A stretch of 51,198 bases of DNA from Clostridia bacterium (GTDB lineage Bacteria > Bacillota > Clostridia > Oscillospirales > CAG-272): positions 1-51,198 of the forward strand of contig JAFYLH010000025.1 in the NCBI GenBank assembly GCA_017537175.1. The letters are read 5' to 3'. This document shows, one piece after another, positions 33,077 through 40,991 of the stretch; position 1 is the first letter of the stretch; each line of letters opens with the position of its first letter. The notes beneath the pieces are model-generated. The model saw only the letters and a list, made by a program, of their open reading frames with translations, did no database searches and had not been told where the DNA came from. The position numbers and the translations under genes were made by a program.

Positions 33077-34726
33077 TCATTCAGCAATTATTATATAACT
33101 GTATATCTCCTGCTCGCCGTTGATGGTATATATCTCGGTGTCGGGGGATATTTTTTCTATATGGTTTTTAATCTCCTCGGCTTCGGCAGGTTCAGAGTCC
33201 TTTCCGTAAATTAAAATAGCTATGGGATGATCGGTAAAATCCATACTGTCAACCAAGGAAAGAACGGCATCCTTACGCTCCTTCTCACAGGAAAGAATAT
33301 CCTTACCCACAAAGCCGATATAATCGCCTGTATGCACCTCTATGTCCTGCATTTCCGCATCCCTTACACAGCGGGAAATTTCGGCTGTGACAACATTCTC
33401 CATAGCGAAGTTCAGTTCTTCAACGATGGCATCTGTATCCCCTGTTGAGGTATCCATCATAGAAAGTGCGGCATAGCCGTCGCCTATAGTCTTACTTTCT
33501 ATAACACGAACATCCGAGTCCCCGTACATTCCTGCCGCCTGATTTGCGGCAAGGATAACATTAGTGTTATTGGGGAACACAAATACGGTATCAGCATTAC
33601 AATCATCAAAGGCGCGCAAAAAATCCTCTGCCGAGGGGTTCATGGACTGGCCGCCGTCAACGATAATATCAGCACCGATCTCGCGGAAGGTCTGCTGTAT
33701 CCCCACACCGCAGGCTGCCACCACCACACCGTAGGGCTTACGGCTCTCGGCTGCCGGCTTTGCCTTAACTCCGCTGTCAATGGTATTATTATGCTGAAGC
33801 GACATATTCTCTATTTTTATCTTCAAAAATTCACCAAACTGTTGGCAGAAACTCAGAACCTTGTCTGGGGTCATTGTATGAACATGTACCTTTAATATAC
33901 TGCCCGTCTTGACCGCAGCCACCGAATCTCCCACAAAGGTAAGATGATCGGTGACGGTCTTAACATTAAATGCCGCTATATCCGTCTTTGAGTTCTGAAG
34001 TCTTACCAGAAGCTCGGTACAGTAGCCAAACTCAAGCACGCTGTCCTCGGTAAAAAGATCAGGATTGATGCTGTTCTCAGCCGCCTGAGTAAGAGGAATA
34101 TCTGCTCCCTCCTCGCCGTCAATAAGCATTCTCCTCATACCGCGGAGTATATATATCAGTCCCGCACCGCCCGAATCCACCACACCTGCCCTTTTGAGCA
34201 TAGGCAGACGCTCGGGTGTACGGCCGAGGGAGCGCTTTGCTTCATCCACCACAAGGGTCAAAAGTCCCTCTACAGTCCTGCAGTTATGCCCCGAGGCATA
34301 GTCCACCGCTTCTCTTGCTACGGTAAGAATAGTTCCCTCTGTGGGCTTTATGACCGCACCGTAGGCATGCTTGACACCTCTTTGTAACGCTGATGTAAAA
34401 TCAGATGCATCCGCCGCATCCACCCCCTCAAGGCCTGCGGCAATGCCGTCAAAGAATTGGGAGAGTATGACACCCGAGTTTCCTCTTGCCGAAAGGAGCA
34501 TACCGTCAGCCGCTTTGCGGGCTACTGCGGCAATGCTGTCATTTTCATCCTTTACGGCTTCGACCCCGCCCATAAAGGTGAGAAACATATTATCCCCCGT
34601 ATCTCCGTCAGGTATGGGAAAAACATTGAGATTGTTTATCTCCTCTATATGCTTATGGAGTCTCAGCGCTCCGCGGTGAAGCATCTTTGAATATGTTACA
34701 CCGTCAATTTTTTGTGGTATTGTCAT
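33077..34726 (-). CDS. fakA: Fatty-acid kinase FakA-like (DAK2/DhaL domain)
   Basis: 549 residues. The N-terminal DhaL/DAK2 domain (about 1-205) has NNLNVFPIPDGDTGDNMFLT with the Mg-ATP-binding aspartates and RGNSGVILSQFFDGI. A middle linker and C-terminal DegV-like domain complete the FakA layout (about 550 residues). FakA phosphorylates fatty acids presented by FakB (DegV) for phospholipid synthesis. The degV gene lies immediately upstream, 14 nt away on the same strand, as expected for a Fak pair. ATG 34726 follows AGGAGA. Confidence 0.92.
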   Translation of the reverse strand: MTIPQKIDGVTYSKMLHRGALRLHKHIEEINNLNVFPIPDGDTGDNMFLTFMGGVEAVKDENDSIAAVARKAADGMLLSARGNSGVILSQFFDGIAAGLEGVDAADASDFTSALQRGVKHAYGAVIKPTEGTILTVAREAVDYASGHNCRTVEGLLTLVVDEAKRSLGRTPERLPMLKRAGVVDSGGAGLIYILRGMRRMLIDGEEGADIPLTQAAENSINPDLFTEDSVLEFGYCTELLVRLQNSKTDIAAFNVKTVTDHLTFVGDSVAAVKTGSILKVHVHTMTPDKVLSFCQQFGEFLKIKIENMSLQHNNTIDSGVKAKPAAESRKPYGVVVAACGVGIQQTFREIGADIIVDGGQSMNPSAEDFLRAFDDCNADTVFVFPNNTNVILAANQAAGMYGDSDVRVIESKTIGDGYAALSMMDTSTGDTDAIVEELNFAMENVVTAEISRCVRDAEMQDIEVHTGDYIGFVGKDILSCEKERKDAVLSLVDSMDFTDHPIAILIYGKDSEPAEAEEIKNHIEKISPDTEIYTINGEQEIYSYIIIAE

Positions 34727-34740
34727 ATCATTCTCCTGCC

Positions 34741-35604
34741 TTATCTGCTGCTCCCCAAAAAGAAGAGCGCTATAGTCCCGGGGCCTGAGTGTGCTCCTAT
34801 AACAGGTCCTGTGTAGACTACCTTATCTACATTTGCTCCGTACTGTTCACCCAGCATATTCTTCAATATCTCAACATCACCGTCACAGTCTGCGTGACAT
34901 ATAAATACAGGACCGTCCTTATCGATAACACTCTCACCGAACCTGTCAACAAGTCCCTTGAGAGCCGCCCTTCTGCCCCTCGCCTTAAATACGGGAACAA
35001 GTTGCCCCTCTTTATCAACATGCATAACAGGCTTAATACCAAGCATACCGCCCACAAAGGCGGCACCCGAGCTTACGCGTCCGCCTCTTTTAAGATAGAC
35101 CAGGTCATCCACGGTAAACCAATGGCATACTCTGAGCTTGGTGTCCTCAATGTAAGAGGCCACCTCATCAAGAGTATGACCCCCGTCCCGCTTCTGTACT
35201 GCAAGATATACCAGCATCCCCTGACCTGCCGAGGCACAAAGACTGTCAACGCAAACTACTCTATTGTCCGGATAAGTCTCCTCCAGCTGCTTTGCCGCTA
35301 TAAATGCGGAATTTGTTGTGGTGGAAAGTCCTGTAGAAAAACCAATATACAGTATATCCCGTCCCTTCCTTAGCTCCTGTTCAAAGGTGCGCTTAAAGGT
35401 CTCTATATTGATAGCCGCGGTCTTTGCGACATCCCCCTTACGCATACGGTTATAAAAATCTACCGGCTCTACCTCGTCATTATAAAGTACTCTGCCCTCG
35501 TCCTCAAATGTAAGGCTGAGGCTTATATATCTGACATCCCATTCCTCTAAGGTGGGGATATCGATATCGCAGGCCGAATCGGTATATATCACATATTCAC
35601 TCAT
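34741..35604 (-). CDS. DegV-family fatty-acid-binding protein (FakB-like)
   Basis: 287 residues with DegV features: YTDSACDIDIPTLEEWDVRY at the N-terminus, the conserved IGFSTGLSTTTNSAF fatty-acid-carboxylate loop, and VGGMLGIKPVMHVDKEGQL. It binds a fatty acid and presents it to FakA, encoded next. ATG 35604 follows GGAGGAATATC, and its own promoter lies about 35 nt upstream. Which fatty acid it prefers cannot be told. Confidence 0.92.
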   Translation of the reverse strand: MSEYVIYTDSACDIDIPTLEEWDVRYISLSLTFEDEGRVLYNDEVEPVDFYNRMRKGDVAKTAAINIETFKRTFEQELRKGRDILYIGFSTGLSTTTNSAFIAAKQLEETYPDNRVVCVDSLCASAGQGMLVYLAVQKRDGGHTLDEVASYIEDTKLRVCHWFTVDDLVYLKRGGRVSSGAAFVGGMLGIKPVMHVDKEGQLVPVFKARGRRAALKGLVDRFGESVIDKDGPVFICHADCDGDVEILKNMLGEQYGANVDKVVYTGPVIGAHSGPGTIALFFLGSSR

Positions 35605-35639
35605 TTGATATTCCTCCGTCTTAATAATATTGTTATTTT

Positions 35640-35668
35640 ACTATAATATGATACAATATACCGATCAA
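35640..35668 (-). promoter_or_regulatory. Promoter of degV-fakA
   Basis: Minus-strand TTGATC (35663-35668), 17-nt spacer, TATAGT (35640-35645). Confidence 0.55.
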
Positions 35669-35762
35669 TTAGTCACGAAACTCTTTTATTATATAGCTAT
35701 ACTTTTCAGATACACTCTCCGAAATCGTAGAATTTTACTCTACATATGGTAGAATAGCCAAG

Positions 35763-35788
35763 AAAAAAGACATAAACCGAGGTTTATG
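35763..35788 (-). terminator. Terminator of the HIT gene
   Basis: CATAAACC (35771-35778) and GGTTTATG (35781-35788); on the minus strand it is followed by TCTTTTTTCT. Confidence 0.75.
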
Positions 35789-35826
35789 CCTTAAAAAAGT
35801 GATATTCTGTTATTACAAAACTATTT

Positions 35827-36165
35827 TCAGCACATCTGACCCTTGAGCTGTGTGCCGCCGAGGATATGGAAATGAAGATGCTTTACGGTCTGACAAGCAT
35901 CGTCTCCGCAGTTAGAAACAACACGGTAACCGTTAGTGATACCCGCTTCTTTGGCTATCTCGGGGATCTTGGTGAAGATATGAGCCACAACGTCGGCGTT
36001 GTCAGCGTTAACCTCGTCCATAGATGCCATATGAGCCTTGGGAATAACCAGTATATGCACGGGAGCCTGAGGGGCAATATCATAGAAGGCAAATATCTTA
36101 TCGTCCTCGTATGCCTTTTTTGAGGGGATGGAGCCCTCGATTATTTTACAGAATAAGCAATCCAT
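35827..36165 (-). CDS. HIT-family protein (HinT-like)
   Basis: 112 residues, a normal length for Hint nucleotide-phosphoramidases. It shows CLFCKIIEGSIPSKKAYEDD, then APVHILVIPKAH and the histidine triad HLHFHILGG, with ribose-contact residues in between. ATG 36165 is chosen because CAAGGAGATA precedes it and the family starts at this point (MDCLFCKI). It is a single-gene unit between two terminators. Confidence 0.94.
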   Translation of the reverse strand: MDCLFCKIIEGSIPSKKAYEDDKIFAFYDIAPQAPVHILVIPKAHMASMDEVNADNADVVAHIFTKIPEIAKEAGITNGYRVVSNCGDDACQTVKHLHFHILGGTQLKGQMC

Positions 36166-36207
36166 AATTATATCTCCTTGATAAATGATATATACATAAT
36201 AACACAA

Positions 36208-36238
36208 AAAAAGGACTTTGTCAAACAAAGTCCTTTTT
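36208..36238 (-). terminator. Terminator of the CBM9-like surface gene
   Basis: AAAAAGGACTTTG (36208-36220) with CAAAGTCCTTTTT (36226-36238); the minus strand continues in T. Confidence 0.85.
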
Positions 36239-36249
36239 AAATGCTATTA

Positions 36250-37470
36250 TTACTTATTGGATTTCTTCTTCTTGATCACAACAATTACAACAACAACTAC
36301 TACTGCAACTACTGCAACAGCAATGGCTGCAATTATAATGATGCCAACTACGCCAAGACCAAGCAGACCGGAACCGCCTGTGGTATTTGCTTCATCACCC
36401 TCACCGTCGTCTACGATAAGGTTGCCGTTTTCATCGTATCTTACAGTTTCCTTCTTCTTGGTGGTGTCATCAGCCTTTTCCTCGGTCTCATCAGGCTCTT
36501 CGGTTGCGACAGGCTCTGTCTCTACAGGCTCTGTAGCCTTTGTCTCGGTTTCGGGAGCAACACCTGCGGTGTCACCCATAGCGAGCTTAAGACCGTAGGA
36601 ACGAAGTGCGGATGTACCGGAGCCCCAGCCCTGACCGTCAGCGTGTACAAGGGGTACAGATACATTTCTGGAAAGAGTGAAGATCTCGCCGTCGGGAGTC
36701 TCGTCAGAGCTAGAAGCAAATACTCTTACATCGTCGCCCATAACAGCACGGTCCAAATACATAATACCAACATTGCTTACTGCACCGAGAGTGGTGATCT
36801 CGTCAACTGTAAGCTGTACATCACCCAAAGAAGCTACCATAGTGTCATCAATGATGGTATCCCAGGGAATCATGCACTCAAGCGCCCAGCCTGTGTTTGT
36901 GGTTCTTGCAGCACCTGTAACATTGTCGGTAATGTCAGCCTCGTTGTGCTGAGAACGGTATACCTTGAAGGTACCGTCTTCAAGAAGGCTCATACAGTAC
37001 CAAGCTGTAAAGTCATCGTTGGATACCATACCTGCATCAAAGCACGCGCCAACAGGGTCGATACCCATTACAAATACATCACCGTCATAGCCGTATTCGT
37101 TCATACCGCTGTCATCAGGCTCACCCTCGCCCTTGGAGAGAACCTTGGTGGGATCGGTAATATCAGCACCTACATAAAGACCGTTGGTATTCCATGCAAA
37201 ATAAACATTACCCTTGATGATACAACGGCTGGAGGGACCCCAAAGTGTAGGCATATTGGTATAGTCAATAGCCTTGGCAGCGGACCAGCCCTCGCCTGTG
37301 GATATATTACCGTCAATGGTGGGTGTGCCGTTCTTAGCTACAAGAGAGCCAACCTCGTTGTTTTCGCCATAGAGGTATGTAGTAAGTGCGCTGTCGTCAT
37401 AAGCAAGAACAGATACAGATGAAAGTACGAGCATAACTGCAATGAGCATGCATACAATCGTCTTCTTCAT
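36250..37470 (-). CDS. Membrane-anchored extracellular protein, DOMON/CBM9-like
   Basis: 406 residues. A signal peptide (1-23) is followed by a beta-rich domain (about 45-300) with GTPTIDGNISTGEGW and NVYFAWNTNGLYVGADI, typical of the carbohydrate-binding family 9/DOMON-like fold. A Glu/Thr/Pro-rich linker (about 310-365), an extremely valine/isoleucine-rich membrane helix (about 372-400) and the basic end KKKKSNK follow. It is therefore cell-surface anchored by its C-terminus; the ligand is unknown, probably a sugar or polysaccharide. GGAGG precedes the start and there is a good promoter. It is the third of three minus-strand surface genes, but has its own signals. Confidence 0.78.
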   Translation of the reverse strand: MKKTIVCMLIAVMLVLSSVSVLAYDDSALTTYLYGENNEVGSLVAKNGTPTIDGNISTGEGWSAAKAIDYTNMPTLWGPSSRCIIKGNVYFAWNTNGLYVGADITDPTKVLSKGEGEPDDSGMNEYGYDGDVFVMGIDPVGACFDAGMVSNDDFTAWYCMSLLEDGTFKVYRSQHNEADITDNVTGAARTTNTGWALECMIPWDTIIDDTMVASLGDVQLTVDEITTLGAVSNVGIMYLDRAVMGDDVRVFASSSDETPDGEIFTLSRNVSVPLVHADGQGWGSGTSALRSYGLKLAMGDTAGVAPETETKATEPVETEPVATEEPDETEEKADDTTKKKETVRYDENGNLIVDDGEGDEANTTGGSGLLGLGVVGIIIIAAIAVAVVAVVVVVVIVVIKKKKSNK

Positions 37471-37514
37471 AGTTTGTTTCCTCCGTTAATTATAATCGAA
37501 ATTTAACTTCTTAT

Positions 37515-37543
37515 ATTATATCATCTTTATTTGAAATATACAA
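37515..37543 (-). promoter_or_regulatory. Promoter of the CBM9-like gene
   Basis: Minus-strand TTGTAT (37538-37543), 17-nt spacer, TATAAT (37515-37520). Confidence 0.65.
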
Positions 37544-37574
37544 GTACTAAAATTAAACAATTTAATATAATTTT

Positions 37575-37601
37575 AAAACCTCCCGATAAACGGGAGGTTT
37601 T
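37575..37601 (-). terminator. Terminator of the large SLH protein gene
   Basis: AAAACCTCCCG (37575-37585) with CGGGAGGTTTT (37591-37601), loop ATAAA; T-run on the minus strand. Confidence 0.8.
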
Positions 37602-37622
37602 ATATGATTTGATTCGTTTTGA

Positions 37623-40600
37623 TCAGTCGTTAAGACCGCGGAAATCGTCAAAGCCCTTGAACATTACAGTAGCCTGAGCTCTGGTAGCTGTGCCGTTAGG
37701 ATCAAGATATGTCTTGCCGTCCTTTGCAGTACCGGAGATAAGACCTGCTGCAACTGCCCATTCGAGAGGAGTCTTAGCCCAGTCAGCAACCTTGTTTGCA
37801 TCGGGGAATACAGAGAGATCCTCGCTGCCTGTAACATCAATACCGTTCTTCTCGGAGTATACATAGAAGAATCTTGCAACCTGTGCTCTGGTTACGTTAG
37901 CACCGGGGCCGAACTTAGTCTCGGAGAGACCGCTGGTGTAGCCCTTTTCAACTGCCCAGCATACAACCTCGTTGTACCAGTGAGATGTCTTAACATCCTC
38001 AAAGCCTGCATTGGTTGTGTCGTACTGAGTGAGATCAACACCGTCAAGCTTTGCAAGAAGTGTAAGGAACTGAGCTCTGGTGAGCTTGCCGTTGGGAGCG
38101 AACTTTCTGTCGCCCATACCGGAAGCGTAACCGCGCTTTACACAGTAAACAACAGAATCGTAGAACCAGTGATTTTCCTTAACATCGTCAAGCTCGTGTA
38201 CATATTCCTTGAGGGGAAGGTCACGGCTGTCTACCTGCTCACCGCACTCAACACAGCTAAGTGTCTCTTTACCGTGCTCAAAGTAAGTGGACTCGCTCTC
38301 TACAACCCACTCCTGTGCAGGAGTATGTGTGCCGTTTGCTGCAACTACCTCAGTATTAACTGCCTCGCCGCAGAGAGTACAGAACTGTGCCTTTTCGCCG
38401 TCAACTGTACATGTGGGAGCCTTGGTCTCTACCCAGTTGTTCTTTGTTGCATCCTCGTGAGTATGAGGAGGATCAAGGGGAAGAAGCTCGGTGTAGTCCT
38501 CGTTCCACTTGGTAGACATTGTGTAACCGTCAAACTCAGCTGCTGTCTCGCCGCATACGGAATTGATAACAAAGGAGGAAGCGGAAAGGCTCTCTGCTGT
38601 GTTATCGGGGTTCTGGATCATAGGTGTGTATGCCGCTACTGCAAAGTTGTAGATAGCGTCGCCGGACTGGCTGTTTACAACATCACCCATACCGAAGTAG
38701 TTACCGTCTTCATCCCAGTCGATATTGAAGCCTGCGGTAAGAAGTGTATTACCGGTACCCTCGTCAAATTCGTAGTATGTTTCAAATGTGATAGGATCGC
38801 CCATCTTGATGGGGAAGTCAAGCTCTACTACCTTATCGCACCAGTGGTTACCACCGCTACGTACAGACCAGAATACGATATCATAGTAACCGTCATCGGG
38901 TGTACCCTTCATATCGGAGTTGAGAGGCATACAGTCCATAAGAGTGAAGGAGATGGTATATTCCTTCTTCATATCGGTCTTATAGGAGTCGCCCCAGATA
39001 TGACCGTAACGGTAAACCTGGTCTGCGGGAACGCCTATATAGTACTGAGGAAGATTCTTTGTTTCATGACCTGCAGCAAACTCGGTAGCATAGTTGTACT
39101 TTTCGTACATATTGGTAAGAGCAAAGCTGAGGATCTCGGGATACTGCTCGGGGAAGTTCTCGTTGAGAGCAACGGGAGTAACTGTTGCACTAAATCCGTT
39201 AAGAGAAGTCTTGTTCTTGTTGATAGCCTTTGTTACGTTGTTGTAGGAAGCGTTGAGACCTGTCATAAGAGAGTAGTCCTGAACGAGGATAGAACCGTCA
39301 TCGTTGAGAACTGCATCTACCATAGGCTCCTCTTCATAGCCGGGAATTACGGTGATACCGTTGGTAGAGGTGATCTCCCAGTTGTCGATAACATCGTCAA
39401 GACCGGAGTATGTGTAAGCCTTGGTTTCAGAATAATCGCATCTTACACAATCACTGGTCTTTACACCGTCTGCATCGAGAGTAGCAACGGTGGTAACATA
39501 CCAGTCGTCCATATCGTGGCCGAGCTCCTTAACCCATTCATCTGTATGCTCGTCACATCTGGAGCAGTCCTTTACAGAACGGCCCTTCTTGGTACATGTA
39601 GGATCGTAGGACTTTTCGGTGTCGAGCTTCATATCGTGGCCGAGAGCTGCGATACGCTCGGAGTATACGTTACCGCAACCGCAACGGAATACCTTAGCAC
39701 CATCCTCGGTACAGGTAGCGTCGATCTTTTCGGAAGCGTACTCGTGGTTGTGGTCAGCGGGGAAAGCCTGGCCCTTCCACTCTGCTGCGGGAATGGTATT
39801 GATGTAAGAAACGGTGTAATCACAAGCGTGATCTGTGATGTACTGGTCCTTGATGGAAACCGCACCTACGGTGAGGTAACCTGCTTCAACCTCAGTAAGA
39901 CCTGTAAGGTCGATATCGTTTCTCGCATAGGTCATGGAGTTGAGGTATGTCTCGGACTTGGTCTCATAATCCTCTTTGGTGAGGGCATTGTGGCTTGTAC
40001 CGTCAACACTTGCATCGGGATAGTAACCGATAACAGGAGTTTCAACAGTATCGCCCTCTACTCTCTTACCCTTATAATAGTCGGTACCGTTGATGTTAAC
40101 GATGTAGCCGTGAGTCTCATCAGCTCTTACGTTAACTACGAGACCGTAGGTAAGGTCGATCTCCATAAATCTGGAGGAGATGGGAGAGGAGTCTCCAAGG
40201 GGAGTCTGGGGATTATTTCTTGCAGTAAATGTCCAACGGTAACCGGGGTGACCGTCGTTCTTGTTGATGTAGGAACCGTCATAGTAAACTATGCTTACGG
40301 TAGAAGCAGTCTTGGAACCGTCATACTCGCCGTAAGCGTTGGTAACGGAGATGTAGAGAGCCTTACCGTTGGTGGTGTTAGCCTTTGCTGCGGGAACACC
40401 GGGGGTAGCGCCTTCGATTGTGGGGATGAGATGACGAAGGCCGTTTGCATATGCCTTAACAGCATCGCTAAGACCTGTGGTATAGCTCTTGGAGGTTTCG
40501 TCAAAGCCTGCAAGCTCTGTGATCTGATCCTCTGTCCAAAGCACGCAAAGGCTGTTGGAAGAGTTGTTGGAGTCGATAGTGAAATCGAACTGGTTGGGCT

Positions 40601-40916
40601 CGATAACTACGGTAAGACCGTCAAGGGGAGTGGTGGTCTTGGAGGTGATAGCGGAAGCACCGTATGCACCTGCAAATTCAGCATATGTAGCTGTGTGAAC
40701 GTCAACACCGCCGTTCTCGGTAAAGGTAAAGCCGTCGGTCTTGATCTTGTAATCATTGCTCTTGGGAGCGATGATAGCATGTGTGGAAGCAGAGTACTTA
40801 CCGGCCATGGTATACCAGTTGGTAAGCTCGGGGGTCTCTGCTGTTACGAAGATGCCCATAGGAACGATCATCGCACATACAAGGAGAACCGCGAGAACTC
40901 TCTTAAAGTTGTTCAT
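37623..40916 (-). CDS. Large SLH-domain surface protein (1097 aa)
   Basis: A signal peptide (1-27) leads into a large domain (about 30-375) beginning NWYTMAGKYSASTHAIIAPK. It is homologous to the start of the neighbouring 775-residue protein. Cys-rich repeats follow (about 385-500; CxxC pairs such as CGCG and CSRC with AALGHDMKLD), then a second large module (about 505-815), another Cys-rich repeat, and three C-terminal SLH domains (about 910-1095) with TRAQ motifs. It should be attached to wall polymers and exposed. The Cys-rich units also occur in the papain-like protein at 48160. Function unknown; carbohydrate-binding or adhesion is possible. Confidence 0.85.
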   Translation of the reverse strand: MNNFKRVLAVLLVCAMIVPMGIFVTAETPELTNWYTMAGKYSASTHAIIAPKSNDYKIKTDGFTFTENGGVDVHTATYAEFAGAYGASAITSKTTTPLDGLTVVIEPNQFDFTIDSNNSSNSLCVLWTEDQITELAGFDETSKSYTTGLSDAVKAYANGLRHLIPTIEGATPGVPAAKANTTNGKALYISVTNAYGEYDGSKTASTVSIVYYDGSYINKNDGHPGYRWTFTARNNPQTPLGDSSPISSRFMEIDLTYGLVVNVRADETHGYIVNINGTDYYKGKRVEGDTVETPVIGYYPDASVDGTSHNALTKEDYETKSETYLNSMTYARNDIDLTGLTEVEAGYLTVGAVSIKDQYITDHACDYTVSYINTIPAAEWKGQAFPADHNHEYASEKIDATCTEDGAKVFRCGCGNVYSERIAALGHDMKLDTEKSYDPTCTKKGRSVKDCSRCDEHTDEWVKELGHDMDDWYVTTVATLDADGVKTSDCVRCDYSETKAYTYSGLDDVIDNWEITSTNGITVIPGYEEEPMVDAVLNDDGSILVQDYSLMTGLNASYNNVTKAINKNKTSLNGFSATVTPVALNENFPEQYPEILSFALTNMYEKYNYATEFAAGHETKNLPQYYIGVPADQVYRYGHIWGDSYKTDMKKEYTISFTLMDCMPLNSDMKGTPDDGYYDIVFWSVRSGGNHWCDKVVELDFPIKMGDPITFETYYEFDEGTGNTLLTAGFNIDWDEDGNYFGMGDVVNSQSGDAIYNFAVAAYTPMIQNPDNTAESLSASSFVINSVCGETAAEFDGYTMSTKWNEDYTELLPLDPPHTHEDATKNNWVETKAPTCTVDGEKAQFCTLCGEAVNTEVVAANGTHTPAQEWVVESESTYFEHGKETLSCVECGEQVDSRDLPLKEYVHELDDVKENHWFYDSVVYCVKRGYASGMGDRKFAPNGKLTRAQFLTLLAKLDGVDLTQYDTTNAGFEDVKTSHWYNEVVCWAVEKGYTSGLSETKFGPGANVTRAQVARFFYVYSEKNGIDVTGSEDLSVFPDANKVADWAKTPLEWAVAAGLISGTAKDGKTYLDPNGTATRAQATVMFKGFDDFRGLND
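37630..38187 (-). repeat. SLH-coding repeat, copy 1
   Basis: This 558-bp block matches 41011-41568 base for base in register (offset 3381, no indels seen) at high identity, though it encodes the ends of two different genes. Confidence 0.85.
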
Positions 40917-40958
40917 GTTTTTCCTCCTAAAATATATTTGGAATTAAAATTATTTTAT

Positions 40959-40983
40959 CGGATGCAGGGAACCCCTGCATCCG
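40959..40983 (-). terminator. Hairpin between the two SLH genes
   Basis: CGGATGCAGGG (40959-40969) with CCCTGCATCCG (40973-40983). The U-run after it is weak (ATAAAATAATTTT), so partial read-through into the next SLH gene is likely. Confidence 0.6.
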
Positions 40984-40991
40984 AAAATTTC

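Noticed and set aside
36241..37422. A 393-codon open frame opposite the CBM9-like gene
   Set aside because: The minus strand has a signal peptide, membrane anchor, promoter and terminator; the plus frame has none.
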